Shown here: positions 33,010 to 42,155 of the stretch, piece after piece
How the letters are laid out: each line of letters opens with the position of its first letter
Position numbering within the stretch: the first letter of the stretch is position 1
NCBI GenBank assembly: GCA_964036195.1
Contig: CAXIWS010000676.1
Location: forward strand, 1 to 64,000
DNA length: 64,000 nucleotides
Direction of reading: 5' to 3'
Origin: Sphaerolaimus hirsutus
Taxonomy: Eukaryota; Nematoda; Chromadorea; Monhysterida; Sphaerolaimidae
The notes under the pieces: model-generated
Seen by the model: only the letters and a program-made list of their open reading frames with translations
Databases searched by the model: none
What the model was told of the DNA's origin: nothing
Made by a program: the position numbers and the translations under genes

Positions 33010-33250
33010 GCCGGAATTAGAGCTCAGCGTCGATTCGACGTGAAATGATGACGTGAAATGATAAAAATTGAATTTTTCAATTCGCTCTAGTTGTGGCTGA
33101 TAACACTCAGTATTGGACACAATGAAGGTATTGATTCATATATTATCCTTAGAAAATTGTAGACCCGTAGCATGATCCACACTTGTGTAATTAATTTCAC
33201 GACGACATTTCACGTCATCATTTCACGTCGAATCGACGCTGAGCTCTAAT
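33010..33250. repeat. Inverted repeat around GAGCTCAGCGTCGATTCG
   Basis: GAATTAGAGCTCAGCGTCGA at about 33015 is the inverse of TCGACGCTGAGCTCTAATTC at about 33234, with TGACGTGAAATGATGACGTG / CACGTCATCATTTCACGTCG on the inner sides and a 110-bp AT-rich centre. MITE-like, not previously labelled here; target duplication not clear. Confidence 0.6.
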
Positions 33251-33328
33251 TCCCGCTTTACGGAGGGATAGATAGCTGAAAAATTTTCTGGAGGGGGGTT
33301 GGGTGGGTGCTGGCGGAGGAAAAATATA

Positions 33329-33419
33329 TACCGTATTTCCTCGAAATACCCCTCCCCCTCGTTTGACCCCCCCGCTCGGGACCACTATGAAACAATCACC
33401 CCCCTCGAAATACCCCCCT
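33329..33419. mobile_element. CCGTATT-family MITE, left half only
   Basis: TACCGTATTTCCTCGAAATA, CTCGGGACCACTATGAAAC, then CTCGAAATACCCCCC, ending against the ORF that follows. No right end. Confidence 0.6.
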
Positions 33420-33452
33420 ATGTTTGCACACATGATAGTTTCGTTGGCGCAG

Positions 33453-33650
33453 ATGGCCAATCGTGAATCGAGGATGGCGAAGAAGAGGAAGGCAGCCGAG
33501 GCGGCCCAGGCGGCCATCGAGGTGGTGGTCATCGAGGCGGTCATCGAGGAAATCAAGGTGGTCATCGAACCCGAGGAATGCTGGCTGAAGGTCGTCATTG
33601 ATCGCTGTGTGCTGTGCGGCGACTGCTGCGATGGTCACACCACCATTTAG
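33453..33650 (+). CDS. Small Lys/Glu-Ile/Val-rich ORF, or terminal exon
   Basis: 65 codons, TAG stop. Starts MANRESRMAKKRKAAEAAQA in a strong ATG context (GCAGATGG), continues with repeats of VVIEAVIEEIKVVIE and ends CVLCGDCCDGHTTI, a Cys-rich tail. GC-rich codons (GAG, GTC, ATC, AAG) contrast with the surroundings. The GCGCAG just before the ATG could be a splice acceptor. The basic start and heptad-like hydrophobics suggest a helical segment, but no family is recognised. Could be an orphan gene, or a terminal exon whose upstream part was displaced by the MITE that abuts it. Confidence 0.4.
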   Translation: MANRESRMAKKRKAAEAAQAAIEVVVIEAVIEEIKVVIEPEECWLKVVIDRCVLCGDCCDGHTTI

Positions 33651-33718
33651 CCCATGTATCGGCACCGGCAGTGATTTTTATACACCGTGTTTCCTTAAAT
33701 ACCCCGGATTTAACCCCC

Positions 33719-34985
33719 CTGGTGGCAATCCCAAGCCCTGTAAAGTGTAAAGTAAATTGTCAAGAGTAAAGTCAAATGCAAAGTAAAGTGTCAAATGTGA
33801 AGTCAAATGCAAAGTAAAGTGTCAAATGTGAAGTCAAATGCAAAGTAAAGTGTCAAATGTAGTCAAATTCAAAGTAAAGTGTCAAATTTAGAGTCAAATG
33901 CGAAGAAAACTGTCAATTGTCATGCAAAGTTCAGTAATAAAATCTTTTCTTTTTTGTTCTGATTGACACTTTACTTTGCATCTGACTTTACATTTGACAT
34001 TTTACTTTACACTTTACAGGGATTGGGTGCTTGGGGCTGCCCCCTGGTGTCATTCGCGATTTCCATTCCTGTATTTGTCATTCAAACAGTCATTGTGTTA
34101 CTATGATGTCATTACTCACTTGTCAGCTAAAAAGTTTCTTTCTTCAACCATACTGTATTCCTCGAAATACCCGATTTTAACCCCCCTGGAGGCAATCCCA
34201 AGCCCTGTAAAGTGTAAAGTAAATTGTCAAATGTATAGTCAAATTCAAAGTAAAGTGTCAAGAGTAAAGTCAAATGGAAAGTAAAGTGTCAAATGTGAAG
34301 TCAAATGCAAAGTCAAATTCAAAGTAAAGTGTCAAATTTAGAGTCAAATGCGAAGAAAACTGTCAATTGTCATGCAAAGTTCAGTAATAAAATCTTTTCT
34401 TTTTTGTTCTGATTGACACTTAACTTTGCATCTGACTTTACATTTGACATTTTACTTTACAATTTACAGGGATTGGGTGCTTGGGGCTGCCCCCTGGTGT
34501 CATTCGCGATTTCCATTCCCGTATTTGTCATTCAAACAGTCATTGTGTTACTATGATGTCATTACTCACTTGTCAGTTAAAAAGTTTCTTTCTTCAACCA
34601 TACTGTATTCCTCAAAATACCCGATTTTAACCCCCCTGGAGGCAATCCCAAGCCCTGTAAAGTGTAAAGTAAATTGTCAAATGTATAGTCAAATTCAAAG
34701 TAAAGTGTCAAAAGTAAAGTCAAATGCAAAGTAAATTGTCAAATGTGAAGTCAAATGCAAAGTAGTGTCAAATGTAGTCAGATTCAAAGTAGAGTGTCAA
34801 ATGTAGAGTCAAATGCAAAGAAAACTGTCAATTGTCATGCAATGTTTCAGTAATAAAATCTTTTCTTTTTTGTTCTGATTGACACTTTACTTTGCATCTG
34901 ACTTTACATTTGACATTTTACTTTACACTTTACAGGGCTTGGGTGCTCGGGTCGGGGCTGCCCCCTGGTGTCATTCGCGATTTCC
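33719..34985. repeat. Three tandem copies of a ~450-bp unit built on the GCCCTGTAAA MITE
   Basis: Unit starts (GGAGGCAATCCCAAGCCCTG) recur at about 33722, 34188 and 34638. Each contains an AAAGTAAAGTGTCAAATG minisatellite of variable length, the central AAAATCTTTTCTTTTTTGTT, the inverse GACATTTTACTTTACACTTT, and a unique linker GGTGTCATTCGCGATTTCC ... CAACCATACTGTATTCCTCG. Frames at 33976 and 34426 are the same linker translated twice. Non-coding. Confidence 0.8.
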
Positions 34986-34989
34986 ATTC

Positions 34990-35235
34990 CCGTTTTTGTT
35001 CATTCATTCATAGTGATTTTTAATTAGTTTATATTACACTTTCATTTTCTCCTACTTTTATCTCATGCATTTGTAAAAATACATGAATTCATATGTAATT
35101 TGTTTGACTTCACGTGTCGCATGGCGACGTTTGAATTTTACACTTTCATTTTATCCTACTTTTACCTCATGCATTTGTAAAATACATGAATTCATATGCA
35201 ATTTGTTTGATTTCACGTGTCGCATGGCGAAGTTT
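34990..35235. repeat. Tandem duplication of ~100 bp
   Basis: TTACACTTTCATTTTCTCCT ... CACGTGTCGCATGGCGA occurs at about 35034-35128 and again at about 35137-35231, with scattered differences. No coding role seen. Confidence 0.65.
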
Positions 35236-36901
35236 TTGTCTGCTGAAAAAAAGACAGGAAAAACAAAAAAAACATCACAAAGACACATGTCCCATCACGC
35301 ATTCAAATTTTAATTCACGTTATACTCGGTCGGACACTTCCAATCTGGTAACTCTGTCCACGACGGGTGCCAAAAGTTTCCTCATCAGTAAAATTGTCAG
35401 CGTTGCATACAGCTATCCTCAAGTACAACTCGTTGCCCAGCGGCATGCTAGCGTCCAGTTAGATCACGGCTGCACCAATCACGAAAATACGACGTGTGCT
35501 CAGAAAATAACATGTATGAGAAATTCAAAAGTTCAAAGTTGTTAAAATAACCATGGTCGAGTCGGGTGGTCGCGTCGGGTCGTGTCTGGCTCTGGTCGTG
35601 TCGTGTGTTTGTTCGAGTTGAGTCCTGTGCAAAATGTTCCGTGTAAAGCACCCAGGTGCTTTACTTCTCATCCGAAAAAAATTTGGTGATCATCTGTTAG
35701 CGTAAATAATATTGCAGACAGAGAGAGAAGATCAAAGCTCATTTAAAAATGATTTTTTTGCATGGTGTGCTGCATTTTTTTAGCTCACATGCCTATTGAA
35801 TTGCAAGCTGCGGCTAAATCAAAGCCTTCTGGTGTGATTCATCAGGGAATCTTCAAGTGGTACTTGTGTTCATAGATTTTTGGGTCGTGGTCTTCAAAGT
35901 CAAAAATCGATCAGTCAGTATTATTACCTAGTATAGTATCTATCAGTATCAAACAAAACATAGTATAGCACCCCATGATTCGCATTGCACCAGGGTGCTA
36001 TACACGGCACTTGAAAAGTATTCCGAAAAGTGCTTCAATTTCGTAAAGCACCAGGGGTGCTTTGGTGGAGAAATACGGTAGGTCGTACTTGTAGTCGTAG
36101 TAGAAGTACGGCCGTGTATATCATTTTTCGGAACTGGCCCCAGTGCATTCCCTGCCCATGTCGTGCAGCACTCCAAATTTTTCATGAAAACATGTTATTT
36201 ACTAAACACACGTCCAACCCAATATTAATCAGTTCTTCATGTTGCAAAAATTTTTTTACGTGGTATACAACCTCGGTATCACACGTTTTCCGCTTTTTAC
36301 AAATAATTGGACGGGTTGTACGTTTTTTCTATAACGCGCAAGTCTTCTAATAATGTGGTATACAAATACGTATAACCCACCCTGTTGCGCGTTATTGAAA
36401 CATCAATTGTCTGCGCACGCGCTCATTTGCGCGTTAGACGGGTAAGATATCGATTTCCAGGTGACCTCTTTTTACGTAATAAACAAAAGAACGTGTTGGC
36501 ACGGGGTACATATGGAATAATTAGCGTGTTACGTGGTATACCGAAATAACCTAAATTTCGCGGACAGCCTGCGTGCGTGGCGGCAATTAAATCTCCACGC
36601 ACGAACTTCTGAAGTGGGATGAAGTTTGCGTTTTATCTTGCCTTTTATATGTAATTTGATGTATATGAGTAATGAACCAATATACCAAAAAAGTTGTGTA
36701 AAACAAATGCCTGCAAAAAGACCCGCTGCCGCTTGATTCAATCAAAAATGTTCCCTCGTTGTCGTTCAACCTCGTTGTCACACTTTAAGTGTAGTGAACG
36801 TTACTTGTACGATGGGAAAAATATTTATGTTGTTTTCTGTTTTTAATTTTTTTATGAATTGTATTTAAACGAAACATGAAAAACCGTTTCGATACTGTAA
36901 C
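35236..36901. repeat. Mixed repeats; relative of the palindrome inner-end repeat at 36240-36571
   Basis: 35640-36070 contains several GCACC-AGGGTGCTTTAC-type inverted pieces. 36240-36571 is rich in GTATAC, ACGCGC and CGCGTT and ends ATTTCGCGGACAGCCTG, matching the arm ends at 7258 and 15136. A GC-richer frame near 35320-35460 has no sound splice borders. No gene assigned. Confidence 0.45.
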
Positions 36902-37348
36902 TAGGGTTCAAACGGGATTGACTTTTCGGGATCGGGATCGGGATTGGTTTTTTGAAATTTCGGGATCGGGATTGGCCGGGATTGGGGTTACGGAATCGGG
37001 ATCGGGATTGGCATTTTTTCGGGATCGGGATCAGGATTGGGGTCTTGGGATATAGATTTTGGCCAATGTTCTGGCATCCGCAGTTGTTCATAAAGGTCTC
37101 AAAACACTGTTGGACGCCAGAAAATTGGCATAAAATGGACGCTGGGGGTTTGTGTTCACATTTTTGCATGCAAAAATGTCATTTTTTCACTTTTTATTAT
37201 TTCCACCAATTTTTCCGGGATCGGGATCCTGGACTTGGGAGTTTCTCGGGATTGGGATTTGAAAAATTTTCGGGATCGGGATCGGGATTGCTAAATCCCG
37301 GAATTTCACGGGATCCGGGATCGGGATCGGGATCCCGTTTGAACCCTA
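36902..37348. mobile_element. hAT-like MITE, GGGATC type
   Basis: Perfect 17-bp ends TAGGGTTCAAACGGGAT and ATCCCGTTTGAACCCTA, perfect duplication ACTGTAAC at 36894-36901 and 37349-37356. Subterminal parts are GGGATCGGGATCGGGATTGG repeats; the unique centre lies at about 37060-37210. Of all the elements here this has the cleanest borders, so it is probably among the youngest. Fragments with the same motif are at 4958 and 455-475. Confidence 0.9.
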
Positions 37349-37433
37349 ACTGTAACAGTTACTGTATGAATTTTATGCAATTAGGATTAGTTTATTTCAG
37401 TTACCAGCAAAACAATGACAAGAAAATAACAGC

Positions 37434-37790
37434 ATACTGTATTACCTCGAATTAACCCCCCTTGAATTACCCCCCCCCCTCGAAATACCCGGCACGGACG
37501 CATAGTGCAACCGCGCAAGCATCAACCATCCCTATGTATAGTCGCGCAACCCCCACTACTGTTCTGCCATGTATACTGCTGCAACTCCATGAAATATGAG
37601 CCGCAACTGCTATGTGTAGTGCTGCAACCCCTGCCTATGTGTAATGCAACCACCCACATCTGTTGTTAGCTCTTCACTGTGCAATTTTGACATGTAATGA
37701 ATACTCTTGTAAATGACATCTCTTGACGTGTGAGACGTGACTAAATGTTATGACATATTTAATGTGGTACAGGTTGTAATTTGAATAAAT
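37434..37790. other. Solo MITE end, then a weak CGCAACC repeat
   Basis: TGTATTACCTCGAATTAACC to about 37492 is a lone CCGTATT end. 37500-37660 has GTGCAACCCCTGCCTATGTG-like imperfect repeats. No gene. Confidence 0.4.
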
Positions 37791-38205
37791 ACCGTATTTC
37801 CTCGAAATACCCCCCGGGGGGTGATTGTTTCATAGTGGTCCCGAGAGGGGGGGGTTAAACGAGGGGGGGGGGGTTATTATTTCACAAGAAAATTTTTGAA
37901 AACCAAGTATGAAATTGTCGTCTGAAACGTACGCAGACGTCGAAAAATGCAACAAAAACTGCCATTTATAAGGTTCTGTAGACTAATATTAGTATGTAGA
38001 TGGTATAAACACTGTTCTAACGTGTGTTCTGCACTACGCAGAACATAAACTGCCGTATTTGTCATGTACGTACTCTTTACACTCAATTTGGGGGGGGGTA
38101 TTTCGAGGGGGGGGTGATTGTTTCATAGTGGTCTCGAGAGGGGGGGGGGTCAAACGAGGGGGGGGGTATTTCAAGGGGGGGGGGGGGGTATTTCGAGGAA
38201 ATACG
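37790..38205. mobile_element. CCGTATT-family MITE, long G-tract type
   Basis: TACCGTATTTCCTCGAAATA to TATTTCGAGGAAATACG. The core (CACAAGAAAATTTTTGAAAA, GTAGACTAATATTAGTATGT) matches the copies at 1732/20199 and 59597. The final GTA is lost. Confidence 0.75.
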
Positions 38206-39637
38206 AATGGTATGTAAAAAATGTTGTGTGCATAAACAAATGATATGGGAATATTAAGGTGTGCTTATAATGTGCTAAATATTGTATTTAGGTACATAAA
38301 TGCGTGAAACGGCGGATTCAATTGCGTGCAAACCTTAGTGTAAACAAATGGTAAATATGTGAGTACCAAAATATCTAGGTATGTATCTGAATGGCGTTTC
38401 TAAATATTTACAAGTAAGATAGATAAATATATAGGGATAAATATTTGAATTATAGGCATTAGCAATCAAGTAAAATACAAAAAATCTATGTCCGAAAAAT
38501 TTATCAAATGTCATGCAGAATGTCAAACGTTCAGTAAGGAAATAGTTTTTGTCTGTTTTGATTGACATTTTGCATGACATTTGACACATTTTGTGCAGGC
38601 TTTTTAAGCACTAATACACAAACATTCCGAACAATAAATAATACCGTGAAACAGTTCGGAATGCCTGAATAAATATAAGCAATATGAGAAAATCTAAATC
38701 TAATCTTATCTAAATGGTGTATTTATATATTTGCAAGTAGTCGGGTCGCGGTGCGAGTTAAAAAAAAATTTTTTATATATTTTTCGACTCGGATTGCGAC
38801 CCGAAATTTCGGGTCGCTGTTTGGTATGCTATTTCATTTAATTAGTGTTCCAAACAGCAACCCAAAATTGCAAATTTCGATTCCGGTTCCGGGTCACGTG
38901 TCAGCTAATTACTTTGATATGCCGCTCATGTGAGTGCGGTCACTGGAGTCATTTTTATTTACTCACATTGTACGTCACTTGATACGCGGCATCTGTTTCC
39001 GCGTGTGAGTTGCTCTTATGTGCGCCAGCATTAGTTATTTTTTTGTGTGGAATGCATCAACCTCATGTACGAACTATCAACTTGAGATGATTTTTTATGT
39101 GGAATTGATCAACTAATTAGTTGATCGACTACATGGTTGATGTTTGCGGAGTTGATGCATCCCATGCAGCCAAATACCCGCCCCCCTAAAATTGAATGTA
39201 AAGAGAACGTACATGACAAATACCACAGTTTGTGTACAATGCAGAACACACGTTAAAAACCGATGATTGAGTGACGTTAGTGAAGGGTTTATGTGTATAT
39301 ACAGTCATATATGACTATAACTCAATTTTTTTTACCTGTTCCTGGCACCGGGCAAAAATAGCGCCACACGCCAAAAGCGCCATGGCGCTTTTACATCACT
39401 AATCTGGATCTAGACTCATTTTTAATTTTACGTTTTTTTCGCATACTCTTTTTTCATGCCTTGCGTATTCTCGCAACTCTGGTGCACTGACCCCAGCTGT
39501 CAAAACGATTCAATTCATAGATAATGTGCTAAACACAATTAATACGCTACATTGGAGACTCAATTTCGCCAATTGATACGTCACTGACGAACTCACAACG
39601 CATTATACCCGCGAACGCGCACAATTATAAAAAAATG
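38206..39637. other. AT-rich with MITE and hAT fragments, no gene
   Basis: A GCATGACATTTGACA hairpin fragment lies at 38500-38605, a GGGTCGC-rich piece at 38745-38820, and a truncated GCGCCA-type hAT right end (TTTTACATCACTA) at about 39337-39405. A single CCGTATT end begins at 39638. Confidence 0.4.
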
Positions 39638-39690
39638 TACCGTATTTCCTCGAAATACCCGCCTCCTTGAATTAACCCCCCTCGAAATAC

Positions 39691-40490
39691 CCCAGGGGCC
39701 ACATTTAATTCTCCCTACAGATTTGTAGGGTAGGGCGTACGCCCGATAGATTTTTTAAAGTTCAGCCGCATCGACGCACATGCACCGGGAGCAAGGCGGT
39801 TTGTAAAATATCCGAAACCATCCCTTAAGGTCGCCGATATTGCGAGATGACGTGTATTGCTTCGATTTTGGCTCGGATATCAGTATTTCGTCATTTCTTG
39901 GCCGTCTGCCAATTCGCTTTTTATTTTATTTTGTCGGGCGGGTTACTCGCATAAGTCGCGCTTTTGCACGCTTGTGCATGCATTTCTTTCTTTTCGCTGC
40001 CCTCATGGTTTCGGTTGCAGGCAGTGAACACTAAAAAAGTGACCACCTGACTACACAAAAGCGTGACCTACAGTGCGCGCAGATATTTTGCTTTGCATGC
40101 GGCGGTCGGCGCAAGCTCCGCCCACTTTCGTGTAAATGCCCACTAGCGCTAACCTCAAAAATCACAAACGTTCCGTCAGGCTCGCCTTTTTTGTGTGTGA
40201 GCTCAACAACGACAGTTAAATTTCTACGATTTCTTACATTAGACAGAGAACACACATAATTTTAGCCCCCTGTGCGTACGCTCGACCCACAATTCCCATT
40301 TTTAAGCGCGTGGTGGGCCTCGAAAGGTTCGTAAAAATCACAAGTTTGTATAGGGAAAACGACACGCCCGGCCGAGCAAAATTCACGTGCAGTTTTAAGA
40401 TGTAGGCTGGCGCGAGTGCGCGGAGTAACAGTGGCAGACGGCCAAGAAATGACGAAATCATGATTTCCGTGCCAAAATCGTTGTGATATC
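39691..40490. mobile_element. CAGGGGCCA fold-back, larger diverged copy
   Basis: The left end CAGGGGCCACATTTAATTC and the body (GTTCAGCCGCATCGACGCAC, TTTGGCTCGGATATCAG) match the element at 61234. The right part around 40425-40490 repeats the body inverted (GACGGCCAAGAAATGACGAA) but the terminal part is missing. Confidence 0.55.
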
Positions 40491-40527
40491 TACAACCATA
40501 TTATAAAGCCACTATTTATTCGTGTGG

Positions 40528-40640
40528 AGAGGATGCTCCAACGTAAACTATAGGACGTTTCTGCTTCTGCCCAATTCGTGTGTGTTTTTACACACAAAGT
40601 GGACACTTTTTATCAGTACAAAATGCCCTTTAAATACAGA
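40528..40640. repeat. Left member of a 12-kb-spaced inverted repeat
   Basis: GAGGATGCTCCAACGTAAAC and TTCGTGTGTGTTTTTACACA correspond, inverted and diverged, to 52370-52510. The two bracket the whole minisatellite-satellite composite. Confidence 0.5.
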
Positions 40641-40720
40641 AACTTTCATTCTGTCTGATTTGTGTGCTGTTCACACAGTAAGAAGCCACTTTTTATTTTC
40701 ACACAGAAATGTACTAAACT

Positions 40721-41189
40721 AGCAGGATTCTCTCCGACCTTCAGTCGGGTTTTGTGGTTCTCTACAATTAATACCATTGGAGAAAATATGATACTTTAGT
40801 TAAGTTTGCCCACATGCTAGGCATGTGTTTTGAAATGCAGTATGTAATGTACCAACAATAACAAGACCAATACCAAAGATGCAATGTTTTGGAATGGATT
40901 TTTGTAAACTTGGTTGGTAAAATGTAAAACTGTTAACTGTAAAATGGTTGGGCATGAAACTCGGTAGTAAAATGTGGACAGTTTGCGATTTGGTATGATG
41001 GTGTGCAGTGTGCATTCTGTGTGGTATAGGTTTTGTGATATGATAGTGTGGTTTTTGCAAGGTGTCAAACTTTGTTGTAATCTTCAATTGGTTACATTTG
41101 TGCTTTGCTGTTCTTTTTGTGTTTGTAAATCCTTGTGGTATTAATTGTAGAGAACCACAAAACCCAACTGAAGGTTGGAGAGAATCCTG
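40721..41189. mobile_element. Element with 56-bp inverted ends and Helitron-like 3' hairpin
   Basis: Left CTAGCAGGATTCTCTCCGAC, right (inverse) TTGGAGAGAATCCTGCTATA; the match runs about 56 bp on each side, to TACAATTAATACCA. Read outward, each end is CCGACTGAAGGTCGG-like hairpin + AGAGAATCCTG + CTAG/CTAT followed by T, which resembles a Helitron 3' terminus. The internal sequence matches 57550-57850. The symmetric ends argue for a TIR element or tail-to-tail arrangement, so classification is open. Confidence 0.55.
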
Positions 41190-41224
41190 CTATAGGTACC
41201 CACTACTCAGAGGCTTGCAAAAAC

Positions 41225-41755
41225 TGACACCCCAATGGGGACCCCCCTCCAAATGGCACCCCCCGGGGAACCCCCCAAAAGTGGCACCCCCTGGGAACCG
41301 CCCAAAAATGAGACCCCCTAGGGCCCCACAAATATGGCACCCCCTGAGGACCACCGAAAAATGGCACCCCTTAGGGACCCCCCCAAAAATGGCACCCCCT
41401 TGGGACCCCCCAAAATAGCACCCCCGGGGGACCCCCCAAACATGGCACCCCCTAGGAACCCCCACAAAAATGGTGCCCCCTGGGGACCCACCCAAAGTTG
41501 GCTCCCCCTGGGGACTCTCCAAAATGGCACCCCCTGGGGACCACCCCAAAATGGCACCCCCTTAGGACCCCCCTGCAAAAAAAAATATAGCACCCCCCTG
41601 AGGACCACCAAAAAATGGCACCCCTGGGGACCACCCAAAAAATGGCACCCTATGTGGACCCCCTTGAAATGGCACCCCCATATGTACCTCCAGAAAATGG
41701 CACCCCCTGGAGACCCCCCAAAAATGGCACCCCATGGGGACCCCCTCTAAATCCT
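41225..41755. repeat. Minisatellite of ~28-30 bp, GGCACCCCCTGGGGACC
   Basis: About eighteen imperfect units of AATGGCACCCCCTGGGGACC + CCCCAAA. All six frames are partly open and give Pro- or Gly-rich artefacts. Confidence 0.85.
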
Positions 41756-42155
41756 GTAAACACAGCCCCTAGTTTGGAAACTCCTGTAAACTCAGCCCCT
41801 AATTTGGAAACTCCTATAAACTCAGCCCCTAACTTGCAAACTCTCGTAAACTCAGCCCCTAACTTGCAAACTCCCATAAACTCAGCCACTTATTTGTAAG
41901 CTCCCATAAACTCAGCCTCTAATTTGAAAACTCCCATAAACTCAGCCCCCAATTTTGGAAACTCCTGTAAACTCAACCCATAATTTGGAAACTGCTGTAA
42001 ACTCAGCCCTAATTTGGATACTCCAATAAACTCAGCCCCTAATTTAGAAACTCCCATAAACTCAGCCCCTAATTTGGAAACTCCCTTAAAATCAGCCCCT
42101 AATTTGGAAACTCCCATAAACTCAGCCCCTAATTTGGAAACTCCCGTAAACTCAT
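41756..42155. repeat. Minisatellite of 30 bp, CTCAGCCCCTAATTTGG
   Basis: About thirteen units of AACTCCCATAAACTCAGCCC + CTAATTTGGA. The same unit reappears beyond the satellite at 52107-52290, so the satellite sits inside this array. Confidence 0.85.

Noticed and set aside
41062..42117. Long Pro- and Gly-rich frames on both strands
   Set aside because: Direct translation of the 28- and 30-bp minisatellites. Open in several frames at once, with no splice or start context.
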